The position numbers and the translations under genes were made by a program. A model generated the notes under the pieces. That model made no database searches. It saw only the letters and a list, made by a program, of their open reading frames with translations, and had not been told where the DNA came from. Below, one piece after another: positions 18,984 to 27,602 of a stretch of DNA of 64,000 nucleotides (the first letter of the stretch is position 1; each line of letters starts with the position of its first letter). The DNA is from Swingsia samuiensis (lineage in GTDB: Bacteria; Pseudomonadota; Alphaproteobacteria; Acetobacterales; Acetobacteraceae): positions 1,618,001-1,682,000 of the forward strand of contig NZ_CP038141.1 in NCBI RefSeq assembly GCF_006542355.1, given 5' to 3'.

Positions 18984-19007
18984 AAATAAAAAAAGATTAA
19001 AGTTAAG

Positions 19008-19037
19008 AACCTGACCTTGATTGGTCAGGTTTTTTTA
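19008..19037 (+). terminator. Rho-independent terminator after aspS
   Basis: AACCTGACC (19008-19016) pairs with GGTCAGGTT (19023-19031) around a six-base loop, followed by a run of T. Confidence 0.95.
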
Positions 19038-19154
19038 TGGTTATTTCTAAAAGAAATACTTGGTATTAAAAGGTAATCAAACATCTTTTTTCTGCCATCT
19101 TGCAGCCGAAGCGGTGCCTTTTATCAAAGTTAGATAATAATTATTCGCTTTGTT

Positions 19155-19466
19155 TTGAATTGGGGCTATGTGCTAAAATATTTTCTAGGTTTAGGGGTTG
19201 TGATATCGTTCTTTGCGGGAGTAATGGCGCTCCCCTCTGCTAATCATCCAGCCGAAACGCACGCCCAATTCGTGCCTTATCATGGCCCTTATGGGACTAG
19301 GCCGCCGGCACCAACGCATGCACCCGATGGAACATTGTTAAGTCAGGCACCTAAACAAGGAAAATATGCGGCGATTGGGCACTGGCGGTGGGTTGGCAGT
19401 GGTTATAAATGGATTGATCGGCCACATCACTTTGAGAAAAATCATAAGGCATTTTCATTCTCTTAA
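19155..19466 (+). CDS. Small secreted protein, aromatic-rich C-terminus
   Basis: This short protein (103 residues from a TTG at 19155, or 98 from a GTG at 19170 that has GGGG just upstream) has a hydrophobic signal-like N-terminus (YFLGLGVVISFFAGVMALPSA) and a Pro/His-rich mature part. The motif GHWRWVGSGYKWID resembles the Trp/Gly-rich repeats of small periplasmic YXWGXW-type proteins found in Proteobacteria, but only one copy is present. Function is unknown. It is convergent with xth, 15 bases away. Confidence 0.5.
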   Translation: MNWGYVLKYFLGLGVVISFFAGVMALPSANHPAETHAQFVPYHGPYGTRPPAPTHAPDGTLLSQAPKQGKYAAIGHWRWVGSGYKWIDRPHHFEKNHKAFSFS

Positions 19467-19481
19467 GGTGATGTTATTTAA

Positions 19482-20252
19482 TTATTCAAGCGTAACGACA
19501 ACAGGAACATGGTCAGACGCTTTTTCTTTGCTGCGTTCATCTTTGTCGATGGTAAAGCTGATGAGTTTTTCCGCAATACGTGGGGGAAGAAGAGCGTGGT
19601 CTATGCGTAGACCTGCATCCCGTTGGAATGAAGCGGCCGTATAGTCCCAAAAAGTATAATGTTGGCCTGTTGGGTGAAGGGCTCTTAGAGCATCCGTCAG
19701 CCCAAGCCATTTTAGGCGATTGAACGCGGCTCTACTTTCAGGGCGAATAAGAGCATCTGTAGGTGGTAAAGATTTTGGAGCGAAATCTTCATTGGTGGGG
19801 CAAACATTATAATCACCAATAAAGACAAAGGGAGTATTTTCTGTAAGGAAATCTTTGGCTCTTTGTGTCAGTGCATCAAAAAAATTTAATTTTTTTTGAA
19901 AGCCTTCCTCTCCACCTGAATTACCATTCGGTAAGTAAAGATTGCCAATAATAGTATCTTTCATCTTCGTTTCTATGAAACGCGCGGAAGGATCATTAAA
20001 ATCTGGCAAATGAGACGTAGTAATATCGAGAGGGTGCCGGCTAATGAATGCGACGCCATTATAAGCTTTTTGCCCGGCAATGGCGACATGAAACCCAGAT
20101 TTTTGGAACACATCTGGAAATTGGTGCGATTCACATTTGATTTCTTGTAAGCACAGTAAGTCACATTCAGGATGGCGCTCTAGCCAGTCCTGAACTAAGT
20201 GTGCACGGGCGCGGATGGAATTAATGTTCCAACTGGCAAAAGTAAGAGACAT
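19482..20252 (-). CDS. xth: Exodeoxyribonuclease III (AP endonuclease)
   Basis: This DNA repair enzyme cleaves at abasic sites and degrades duplex DNA 3' to 5'. It is a protein of about 256 residues of the endonuclease/exonuclease/phosphatase superfamily: FASWNINSIRAR at the start, CLQEIKC (catalytic Glu), NLYLPNG, FIGDYNVCPTNEDF, and the C-terminal RIDHALLP and ASDHVPVVV with the catalytic His. ATG 20252 gives the canonical MSLTFASWNINS start; the frame stays open 12 codons upstream into the Fe-S carrier gene. Only eight bases separate it from that gene, so the two are probably cotranscribed. Confidence 0.93.
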   Translation of the reverse strand: MSLTFASWNINSIRARAHLVQDWLERHPECDLLCLQEIKCESHQFPDVFQKSGFHVAIAGQKAYNGVAFISRHPLDITTSHLPDFNDPSARFIETKMKDTIIGNLYLPNGNSGGEEGFQKKLNFFDALTQRAKDFLTENTPFVFIGDYNVCPTNEDFAPKSLPPTDALIRPESRAAFNRLKWLGLTDALRALHPTGQHYTFWDYTAASFQRDAGLRIDHALLPPRIAEKLISFTIDKDERSKEKASDHVPVVVTLE

Positions 20253-20260
20253 ATCAGAAA

Positions 20261-20605
20261 TCAAGCGAGAGAAAAGCTGGTGCCACAACCGCAGGATGAG
20301 GCGGCGTTGGGGTTTTTGACAGAGAAATGTGCTCCCATGAGCTTATCTTCAAAATCGAGTTCTGCATTTTGTAGAAGATCTAGACTGACATCATCTACAA
20401 AAACTTTAGCACCATCGCGTTCGATAATAATATCATCGGCATTCTGAGACCGATCCAGCTTGAATTGATATTGGAAGCCGTTGCACCCTCCGGCGAGAAC
20501 AGCAACACGCAAGGCTAATCCTTCTGGTTGCGGCTGAGCCGAAATAATTTCTTTAATACGCGCAGCGGCACTCGCAGAAACGCTAAAAGATGAAGCTGAA
20601 GTCAT
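20261..20605 (-). CDS. erpA: A-type iron-sulfur carrier protein (ErpA/IscA family)
   Basis: A-type carriers receive an Fe-S cluster from the scaffold and pass it to target enzymes. The 114-residue protein has the three conserved cysteines of the family: one in LAGGCNGFQYQF and two in the C-terminal CGCGTSF. The region FVDDVSLDLLQNAELDFED is also typical. It could equally be called IscA or an HesB-type protein; its closeness to ErpA in length and motif is the reason for the symbol, so the subtype is uncertain. It is divergent from dgt and probably cotranscribed with xth, a combination seen in other Acetobacteraceae and Rhodospirillales. Confidence 0.85.
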   Translation of the reverse strand: MTSASSFSVSASAAARIKEIISAQPQPEGLALRVAVLAGGCNGFQYQFKLDRSQNADDIIIERDGAKVFVDDVSLDLLQNAELDFEDKLMGAHFSVKNPNAASSCGCGTSFSLA

Positions 20606-20707
20606 ATACCGATCTCAATGGAGTGATGTGGCAGAGAAAGCTTTCCCTAATATGGACAGATATGCTCTTATTATAAAGAGGAAAGATGTATTTTGTAGGA
20701 GTTGTTA

Positions 20708-21871
20708 ATGGTTGCTGCCTATGCCGTTCAGGAAAAAGGTGCTCGTGGACGGTTTTATCCTGAGGAGGAAAGTTCAACACGTTCTCCGTGGCAGCGGGAC
20801 CGAGATCGCGTCCTTCATTCAACTGGCTTTCGAACCCTACAGTATAAAACGCAGGTTTTTATCAATCATGAAGGTGATTTTTTCCGTACGCGATTGACGC
20901 ACTCTCTAGAAGTTGCCCAGATTGCACGCTCTATTGCGCGTAGCCTTGGGCTGAATGAAGATTTAACAGAAGCTTTGGCGCTGGCGCACGATCTGGGGCA
21001 TACCCCTTTTGGGCATGCCGGGGAGGATGCATTAGCCAAAGCCATGAAAGATTGGGATGGATTTGACCATAACACTCAATCTTTACGTTTGGTAACAGCG
21101 CTTGAGACACGCTATCATTCATTTGATGGCTTGAATTTGACGTGGGAAACCCTGGAGGGGCTGGCAAAGCATAATGGCCCTATAAAACGTCCCACACCCT
21201 ATATGATTGAATGTAATGAACGGTATCACCTTGATTTGACAAGTTATGCTTCTGCGGAAGCGCAGGTTGCTGCGATGTCTGATGATATTGCGTATCATGG
21301 GCATGATCTGGATGATGGATTAAGAGCTGGATTGCTCACATTTGATGATATTGAAGATCTGCCAATCGTTGGGGATGCTTTGAAAATATCGCGGGATCTG
21401 GAGCGCAAAACCGGGCATACAGCCGGTGATCAGGCGCAACGAGCCCGGCACGAAACTGTGCGATTGGTGATCAATGCTTTAGCGACCGATCTTACAGAGC
21501 AGACACGCCGTAATTTGGAAAAGCTGAACCCACAAAGTGCAGATGATATACGTCAGGCGGCCTACCCAGTTGTGGCTTTTAGCCCTGAAATGGGAACAAA
21601 AAATAAAGCAATTCGTAAATTTCTTTACGCAAGGATGTATCGGCACTGGCGCGTAAACCGTATGTCCCGTAAAGCAAAGCTTGTTTTGACAGAGATTTTT
21701 AACATTCTTTCAGATGATATTGGGCTTTTGCCAGATTTATGGCGTGAAAAAGCTCAAATTGCGGATAAAAAGAAGCGTTATCGTCTGGTTGCAGATTATA
21801 TTGCAGGAATGAGCGATCGTTTTGCAATGGAAGAGCATCGACGCTTGACGGATCTCTCTGTTCTCGGTTGA
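20708..21871 (+). CDS. dgt: Deoxyguanosinetriphosphate triphosphohydrolase-like protein
   Basis: This HD-domain nucleotidase hydrolyses dNTPs to nucleoside and triphosphate, tuning dNTP pools. The 387-residue protein has the dGTPase hallmarks: an N-terminal SPWQRDRDRVLHSTGFRTLQ arginine patch, RTRLTHSLEVAQIARSIAR (first HD histidine), AHDLGHTPFGHAGEDAL (HD motif), MSDDIAYHGHDLDDGLRAG (second metal aspartate) and a C-terminal domain of the dGTPase family. ATG 20708 is six bases after AGGAG. argS starts about 40 bases later and may share the transcript. Confidence 0.92.
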   Translation: MVAAYAVQEKGARGRFYPEEESSTRSPWQRDRDRVLHSTGFRTLQYKTQVFINHEGDFFRTRLTHSLEVAQIARSIARSLGLNEDLTEALALAHDLGHTPFGHAGEDALAKAMKDWDGFDHNTQSLRLVTALETRYHSFDGLNLTWETLEGLAKHNGPIKRPTPYMIECNERYHLDLTSYASAEAQVAAMSDDIAYHGHDLDDGLRAGLLTFDDIEDLPIVGDALKISRDLERKTGHTAGDQAQRARHETVRLVINALATDLTEQTRRNLEKLNPQSADDIRQAAYPVVAFSPEMGTKNKAIRKFLYARMYRHWRVNRMSRKAKLVLTEIFNILSDDIGLLPDLWREKAQIADKKKRYRLVADYIAGMSDRFAMEEHRRLTDLSVLG

Positions 21872-21910
21872 TAGTTTTATTTTGAAGATGCCCACAGGAA
21901 ACGACCTGAT

Positions 21911-23719
21911 ATGCCCGCTGTAACACCTTCTCCAACAACAGATTGTCTTTTTGCTCGTACACGTATTCAGGTGTGTGATGCGTTGCGTTCCGTTGTGCCC
22001 GGCATCCCGGAAGAGATTGTTCAGCGTGTTGAAGTGACCCCTCCACGGGATGCAGCGCATGGTGATATGGCCACAAACGCTGCGTTGTTGGCGGCAAAGC
22101 CTGCCCGCCGTAAGCCTGCCGATATTGCTGCAGAGTTGGTTCAGAAACTCAGTGAACTTCCCGGAATTGAAAAAGCAGAAGCTGCGGGCCCCGGGTTTGT
22201 TAACCTCACCTTGAAGCCAGATGTTCTACAAAGTGTGGCTAAGCTTGTATTGATGACGGGAGAGGTATTTGGCCGTTCCCAGATTGGTCAAGGAACGCGC
22301 GTTAATGTGGAATATGTTTCTGCTAATCCAACAGGGCCAATGCATGTGGGGCATTGTCGCGGAGCTGTTGTTGGAGATGCGTTAGCAAATTTGCTTGATG
22401 CGGCCGGTTATGGCGTAACGCGTGAATATTATATTAACGATGCTGGAGCGCAGGTAAATGCGCTGACATGGGCAACCTATTGGCGCTATCTGCAAGAAAT
22501 TGGCACTCATATTAATGCTGAAGTTTTCGGGAAAGAAACCCCGACAGGTTTGCAGTATCAAGGGGAATATTTAATTCCTGTGGCTCAAGCGATTGTTCAA
22601 AAACATGGTCGTTCTTTAGCTGACAAAGATGGCGGAATAGCTGACCCTTCTGTGTGGTTTGAACTCGTTCGGCGGGAGGCGCTGGATCAGATGATGGAAA
22701 TGATCCGTCATGATCTGGAAGCTTTGGGTATTTCCCATGAGGTTTTTTCGAGTGAGGCTGAGACGCTAGCGAGTGGGCGTGTGGATGCCGCAATTAATCA
22801 GTTGCAAAGCAAAGGGCTACTGTATGAGGGGGTATTAGAGCCTCCTAAAGGAAAAATGCCAGAAGATTGGGAGCCTCGCCCGCAAACATTGTTCCGATCA
22901 ACAGAATTTGGGGATGATACAGACCGCGCGCTTCGAAAATCAGATGGATCGAATACTTATTTTGCGAATGATATTGGATATCACGCGCAGAAGGCATCAA
23001 CGTCCGATGTATTGATTGATGTGCTCGGGGCTGATCATGGTGGCTATGTTTCTCGGATGCGGGCAGCTATCTCTGCACTGACAGACAAAAAAACTGCCTT
23101 TGAGGTGGTGATGTGCCAGATTGTACGGGTCGTTAAAAATGGTGAACCTGTCCGGATGTCCAAGCGGGCGGGTACCTTTGTAACTCTACGTGATCTGTTG
23201 GATGAAGTTGGAAAAGACGCGGTGCGCTTTACAATGTTGACCCGTAAAGCAGATGCTCAGATGGAGTTTGATCTGGATGCCGTTGTCGCACAGACGCGGG
23301 ATAACCCCGTTTTCTATGTGCAATACGCCCATGCGCGCTGCCGCTCTGTTTTGCGGGCGGCGGAAGAGATGTTTGGGAAAGATGCAGTTCAAACAGAAAC
23401 ATTAGCGCAGGTTGATCTGACTGGTTTGTCATCGGATGTGGAGCTTGCGGTGTTGCGGCGTATAGCTTCTTTCCCACGCACGGTAGAAGGCGCGGCTATT
23501 GCACGTGAACCGCACCGGATTGTGACCTATTGTATTGAGCTTGCATCTGATTTCCATGCGTTATGGAACCGTGGGCGTGAAGACACTACTTTACGCTTTT
23601 TGCAAGAAAATGATCGAGTGACTAGCTTGTCAAAATTGGCCCTTGTTGCAGCTATTGCCATGACATTGCGTTGTGCTCTGGCAATAGTCGGTGTTGAGCC
23701 GGTGGAGGAAATGCGATGA
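21911..23719 (+). CDS. argS: Arginyl-tRNA synthetase
   Basis: This class I synthetase for arginine has 602 residues. It carries the Arg-tRNA synthetase N-terminal additional domain (about residues 10-110), the class I signature as HVGH in NPTGPMHVGHCRGAVVGDAL, the KMSKS equivalent RMSKRAGTFVTL, and the alpha-helical anticodon-binding domain containing the family motif YVQYAHARCRSVLR. It begins the run argS-SPOR-scpA-scpB-tatB-tatC-serS, and its stop overlaps the start of the SPOR gene by four bases (ATGA). Confidence 0.97.
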   Translation: MPAVTPSPTTDCLFARTRIQVCDALRSVVPGIPEEIVQRVEVTPPRDAAHGDMATNAALLAAKPARRKPADIAAELVQKLSELPGIEKAEAAGPGFVNLTLKPDVLQSVAKLVLMTGEVFGRSQIGQGTRVNVEYVSANPTGPMHVGHCRGAVVGDALANLLDAAGYGVTREYYINDAGAQVNALTWATYWRYLQEIGTHINAEVFGKETPTGLQYQGEYLIPVAQAIVQKHGRSLADKDGGIADPSVWFELVRREALDQMMEMIRHDLEALGISHEVFSSEAETLASGRVDAAINQLQSKGLLYEGVLEPPKGKMPEDWEPRPQTLFRSTEFGDDTDRALRKSDGSNTYFANDIGYHAQKASTSDVLIDVLGADHGGYVSRMRAAISALTDKKTAFEVVMCQIVRVVKNGEPVRMSKRAGTFVTLRDLLDEVGKDAVRFTMLTRKADAQMEFDLDAVVAQTRDNPVFYVQYAHARCRSVLRAAEEMFGKDAVQTETLAQVDLTGLSSDVELAVLRRIASFPRTVEGAAIAREPHRIVTYCIELASDFHALWNRGREDTTLRFLQENDRVTSLSKLALVAAIAMTLRCALAIVGVEPVEEMR

Positions 23720-24903
23720 TATCAGACGATAATAAACGACGGAGTAGTCGTGATCCTGGTGATTATGCAGAACATGGCGCGTCTGCTCCTCCACCATCAT
23801 CTCGGCTTTTGCGTGAGCGCATGAGCGGCGATTATGACCCGGAGCCCCCACCACGTCGTCGCGTGGCAGCGAATGAGAGAAAAGCTGGCTTTTCCTCAGT
23901 TTTGGGGAATGATCCTGCAACGCGGAAACTTGTTGGCGGGGCAATAGGAATTGGTGCGGTTTTGGTCGCAGCGGTTGGTGGGTGGTCGCTGATGGGAGGT
24001 CACCATGGTGGTATTCCTATCATTGGCCCGCCTCCTGGGCCTGTGAGAGATATACCAGCTGATCCAGGTGGTATGCAGATTATGAGTGATGATGGTGGTG
24101 TCACAGACATGACTGGGAATGGTGTTGCTCATTTAGCTCCTGCGCCTGAACAACCTGATACGAAAGGGTTGGCGCGTCAGTATGGTGTGTCTCCTCAAAG
24201 TGCAGCTACAGTTACACAGTCGGCTGGTGATAGTGCGCAAAAACAAACTGTAGCGTCTTCTCAGCAAGAGGCGATGGGGGCAAGTGGAGCGCAACAAGAA
24301 AATGTGAAAACGTCTAAGGAGAATGTTTCTCCAGAAGGGGCGGTGGGAAATGGAAGCGTTGCGGCTCAGAACCCGGCTCAGTCTGATGGTGTAAAGACGG
24401 CTTCTGAGCATGATCAAAGTTTAGCAAAGACGGATACGGTAGACGTGCAGAAGAAAACGCCGAATGTGTCTCAAACGGATGATAATGGTGGAGATGCAAT
24501 ATCGGATGATAATGCGGATCAAAAACAGTCCGTCAGTTCACCTAAAGCTGTAGTATCTGCACCCGTAGCACCGCAGCGACCTGCGCCAAGAGTGGCTCCG
24601 CAGAAAGCAGCTCCAGTTATAGAAAAATCCAAAGATATATCTGCACCCAAAAATGCAGGAAAGCATGAGGTGCAGCTGGCGGCGCTCGATAGCGAAGCTG
24701 GCGCTAAAAAAGAATGGGAAACGTTGCGCCACCAAAGCCCCGCTTTGTTTGCAGGCCATACCCCCTTGTTTGAAAAGACCACGAGAGGTGACAAGACGTT
24801 TATTCGTTTGAGAATTGGCGGGTTTGAAGATCTTAAAGCGGCGAGAGGGTATTGTATCAAGCTCCATGCTCAATCGATTTCGTGTACGCCTGCTCAGTTT
24901 TAA
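23716..24903 (+). CDS. SPOR-domain membrane protein
   Basis: This 395-residue bitopic protein has a basic, Pro-rich cytoplasmic part of ~70 residues, one membrane helix at about residues 72-93, a long low-complexity periplasmic linker rich in Ser, Gln, Asp and Ala, and a C-terminal SPOR domain (about residues 318-392, HEVQLAALDSEAGAKKEWET onward). SPOR domains bind peptidoglycan stripped of stem peptides at the division septum, so a role in cell division or septal wall processing is likely. It is coupled to argS by an ATGA overlap, and scpA follows nine bases after its stop. This gene order is conserved in many alphaproteobacteria. Confidence 0.85.
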   Translation: MISDDNKRRSSRDPGDYAEHGASAPPPSSRLLRERMSGDYDPEPPPRRRVAANERKAGFSSVLGNDPATRKLVGGAIGIGAVLVAAVGGWSLMGGHHGGIPIIGPPPGPVRDIPADPGGMQIMSDDGGVTDMTGNGVAHLAPAPEQPDTKGLARQYGVSPQSAATVTQSAGDSAQKQTVASSQQEAMGASGAQQENVKTSKENVSPEGAVGNGSVAAQNPAQSDGVKTASEHDQSLAKTDTVDVQKKTPNVSQTDDNGGDAISDDNADQKQSVSSPKAVVSAPVAPQRPAPRVAPQKAAPVIEKSKDISAPKNAGKHEVQLAALDSEAGAKKEWETLRHQSPALFAGHTPLFEKTTRGDKTFIRLRIGGFEDLKAARGYCIKLHAQSISCTPAQF

Positions 24904-24912
24904 GAGATTACA

Positions 24913-25668
24913 TTGAGCGAGGTTTTGCATTTAACGCTAGAAGGGTTTGAGGGGCCGTTGGATTTGCTCCTTGACCTTGCTCGTAAGCAAAAGGTTGATC
25001 TGGCGCAGATTTCTATTTTGCAGTTGGTTGAGCAATATTTGACGGTCGTTGAAAAAGCACGAGCGGAGGCTCGGTCTTTACGACTTGAACTCGCAGCAGA
25101 TTGGTTGGTTATGGCCGCGTGGCTGGCTTGGTTAAAATCACGGCTGTTACTCCCTGCTGAAAATAACGCACAAGAAGAGGCAGAAGACGCTGTTGAGCAA
25201 CTGCAAGAGCGTTTGTTTGAACTTGAGCGGATGCGTCTAGCGGCACAATGGTTACAAGAGCGTCCACGTTTGGGTGTTGATGTTTTTCGACGTGGGCAAG
25301 GGGAAGAGTATATTGAGATTGATCGCTCTGGGTTGAGGGTGGATCTGTCCGCGTTAATTACTGCGTATCTTGCAGCGAAGCGCCGGAGCGGAAAGAAGCG
25401 TGTTTATACGCCTAAGGTTAGGCAATACTGGAGCGTACAAGACGCGCTAGAGCGTTTGAAGCGTCTTTTGGGGGTAGAGAAAGTATCCGGGTGGCAAACT
25501 TTAGGATCTCTTTTACCAGATCATTTATTATTAGATGAAAATCCATTGGATCGGTCTGCTGCTTTTGCGGGAACGCTCTTAGCCAGCTTGGAGATGGCTA
25601 AAAGTGGCGTTTTGGAGTTTCAACAGGAAGAAGCTTTTGCTGAAATTAGGTGGCGCGCAGTTTCATGA
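24913..25668 (+). CDS. scpA: Segregation and condensation protein A (kleisin)
   Basis: This is the kleisin subunit of the Smc-ScpAB condensin, which bridges Smc heads and helps compact and segregate the chromosome. The 251-residue product starts at a TTG (24913) with the classic N-terminus LHLTLEGFEGPLDLLLDLAR, and its C-terminal winged-helix segment (SGVLEFQQEEAFAEIRWR) contacts the Smc head. The stop overlaps the scpB ATG in an ATGA arrangement. Confidence 0.95.
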   Translation: MSEVLHLTLEGFEGPLDLLLDLARKQKVDLAQISILQLVEQYLTVVEKARAEARSLRLELAADWLVMAAWLAWLKSRLLLPAENNAQEEAEDAVEQLQERLFELERMRLAAQWLQERPRLGVDVFRRGQGEEYIEIDRSGLRVDLSALITAYLAAKRRSGKKRVYTPKVRQYWSVQDALERLKRLLGVEKVSGWQTLGSLLPDHLLLDENPLDRSAAFAGTLLASLEMAKSGVLEFQQEEAFAEIRWRAVS

Positions 25669-26243
25669 TAGAAGTAGAAGTTCAACGCGCGTGTTTGCTG
25701 GCTGAAGCTTTGATTTTTGCAAGTTCAGAGCCTGTTAAAAGTGAAGTTTTGATTGATTTATTACAAAGTCAGAACTTAAAGAGCGATATTCATTTGATTA
25801 TAGATGTATTACGCGAAAAATACACGCACCACGCTATTGAGCTTATTGAGGTAGCAGGCGGGTGGCAGTTTCGAACAAAAGCAGAATATGCACAAATTTT
25901 AACAAAGGTTGTTGAAAAACCCAGAAGGTTAAGCCGCGGTGCAATGGAAACTCTGGCGATCATCGCGTATCATCAACCGTGCACACGTACAGAAATAGAA
26001 ACCATTCGGGGTGTTTCCCTCGGGCAGGCAATTTTGGACGCATTGTTAGAAGATCAATTGATAACCCCTAAAGGACGTAAAGAAATTCCTGGTCGGCCTG
26101 TTTTATGGGGTACAACGCCTGCTTTTTTAGAAAGCTTTGGGCTAGAGGGGCTTAATTCTCTACCTAAAAGAGAGGATTTTCTTTTGGAGAGAGCTGCAAC
26201 GGAAATGCAGCAAGATGCGCCAGCCGATCAGGAAAAAGGCTAG
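25665..26243 (+). CDS. scpB: Segregation and condensation protein B
   Basis: This is the dimeric winged-helix partner of ScpA in the Smc complex, about 192 residues long. The tandem winged-helix domains include RLSRGAMETLAIIAYHQPCT and IRGVSLGQAILDALLEDQLI, both typical. ATG 25665 overlaps the scpA stop by four bases and is preferred to the GTG at 25650, which would add five residues. tatB follows nine bases after the stop. Confidence 0.94.
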   Translation: MIEVEVQRACLLAEALIFASSEPVKSEVLIDLLQSQNLKSDIHLIIDVLREKYTHHAIELIEVAGGWQFRTKAEYAQILTKVVEKPRRLSRGAMETLAIIAYHQPCTRTEIETIRGVSLGQAILDALLEDQLITPKGRKEIPGRPVLWGTTPAFLESFGLEGLNSLPKREDFLLERAATEMQQDAPADQEKG

Positions 26244-26252
26244 AATTGTCAG

Positions 26253-26813
26253 ATGTTTGACTTTAGTTTTTCAGAGATTGCCTTATTCGTTATCGTGGCT
26301 ATGGTCTTTATTCGTCCTAAAGATCTACCCGTTGCTATTCGTACCATTTCCAATGGATTAAAAGCCATGCGGCGTATGGCTGGAGAATTTCAAAGCCATA
26401 TTGATGAAATGGTTCGAGATGCTGATCTGACAGAAACACGCGATCAGCTGCGAGACTTAAAGAATTTCAATTTTCGTGATCATGTGACGAAGACGATTGA
26501 TAAAGACAACTCAATTCGTAAGAGTTTGGATTTTCAACCTTCTGGCCTTGATGCTTTGCCTAAAGTGCCTTCGCCACCACCGCCACCGATTGAGGCGTCG
26601 TCTAATCCATCAAAACCCTATAATGCATTGCAACGAGAGCAGGAAAATCAGCAGGATGATCTTGAGGGTGTTCCTGTTATTCTTCCTCCGACAACGGCGC
26701 GGCGTTTAAAGCATGAGCAAGAACGCTGGAAGGGGCCCACAATCGTACCGCCTATTCGTGTTATTCATCATGGCAAGCGTGTTGCTATTTCAAGCATGGA
26801 GAAAGGCTCATGA
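26253..26813 (+). CDS. tatB: Sec-independent protein translocase TatB
   Basis: This substrate-receptor subunit of the twin-arginine translocase has 186 residues: a single N-terminal membrane helix (MFDFSFSEIALFVIVAMVFI) with the conserved glutamate (Glu8), a hinge, an amphipathic helix (LPVAIRTISNGLKAMRRMAG), and a long Pro-rich cytoplasmic tail. The usual Gly-Pro hinge reads Arg-Pro here (FIRPKDLP), an uncommon substitution. It is followed by tatC with a four-base overlap. tatA, usually found between scpB and tatB in related bacteria, is absent from this spot. Confidence 0.9.
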   Translation: MFDFSFSEIALFVIVAMVFIRPKDLPVAIRTISNGLKAMRRMAGEFQSHIDEMVRDADLTETRDQLRDLKNFNFRDHVTKTIDKDNSIRKSLDFQPSGLDALPKVPSPPPPPIEASSNPSKPYNALQREQENQQDDLEGVPVILPPTTARRLKHEQERWKGPTIVPPIRVIHHGKRVAISSMEKGS

Positions 26814-27589
26814 AAGAGTCGGATGCAATTGACGATACCCCCATGCCGTTGCTTGAGCATATCGTTGAACTGCGTAAAAGGCTGATCTGGTCTATTGCGA
26901 CATTTATCGTCGCATTTATGATTTGTTATCATTATGCGGGGGATATTTATCGATTTTTGGCTGCACCCCTCGAACACATCATGAGGCAGAATGGAGAGCA
27001 GCCTCATTTAATATATACGGCCTTATACGAAGCCTTTTTTACTTATATTCGTGTCGCTATCTTTGGGGCAACGTGTTTATCATTTCCGATGATAGCGATT
27101 CAGGCGTGGATTTTTATTGCTCCTGGTTTGTACCGGAGTGAAAAACGTGCATTTGCTCCTTTCCTAATAGCAACACCTCTGATGTTTTTGATGGGGGCTG
27201 CCTTAGCTTATTATGTTGTGTTTCCTTTTGCATGGAAGTTTTTCCTCTCCTTTCAAACGGCTGGTAATGGAGGGATGGATATTGAGCTTCAAGCTAAGGT
27301 TTCAGAGTATTTAAGCCTTGTAACAAAAATGATTTTAGCATTCGGTATCTGCTTTGAGTTGCCTGTTGTTTTAACTTTGCTTGTGCGTGTTGGATTAGTC
27401 GGGACTGCACAACTCAAGAAACTAAGACGTTATGCTATTGTTGCTTCATTCGCTGTGGCGGCTGTGCTGGCTCCTCCTGATGCAATTACAATGTTGAGTC
27501 TCGCTATTCCGCTTGTCGCGTTATATGAAATATCTATTTTTGTGGCCCGATTAGTAGAACCCAAACCTGTCACAGATGATGAAGAGTAA
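26810..27589 (+). CDS. tatC: Sec-independent protein translocase TatC
   Basis: This polytopic core of the Tat translocase recognises the twin-arginine signal together with TatB. The 259-residue protein has six membrane helices and the conserved N-terminal motif MPLLEHIVELRKRLIWSI. The first periplasmic region PHLIYTALYEAFFTYIRVAI and the motif FGICFELPVVLTLLVRVGLV are diagnostic. It is cotranscribed with tatB (ATGA overlap), and serS begins 13 bases downstream. A possible client nearby is the amidase at 1085, whose signal has twin arginines. Confidence 0.96.
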   Translation: MKESDAIDDTPMPLLEHIVELRKRLIWSIATFIVAFMICYHYAGDIYRFLAAPLEHIMRQNGEQPHLIYTALYEAFFTYIRVAIFGATCLSFPMIAIQAWIFIAPGLYRSEKRAFAPFLIATPLMFLMGAALAYYVVFPFAWKFFLSFQTAGNGGMDIELQAKVSEYLSLVTKMILAFGICFELPVVLTLLVRVGLVGTAQLKKLRRYAIVASFAVAAVLAPPDAITMLSLAIPLVALYEISIFVARLVEPKPVTDDEE

Positions 27590-27602
27590 TGGAGCCTTAT
27601 AA

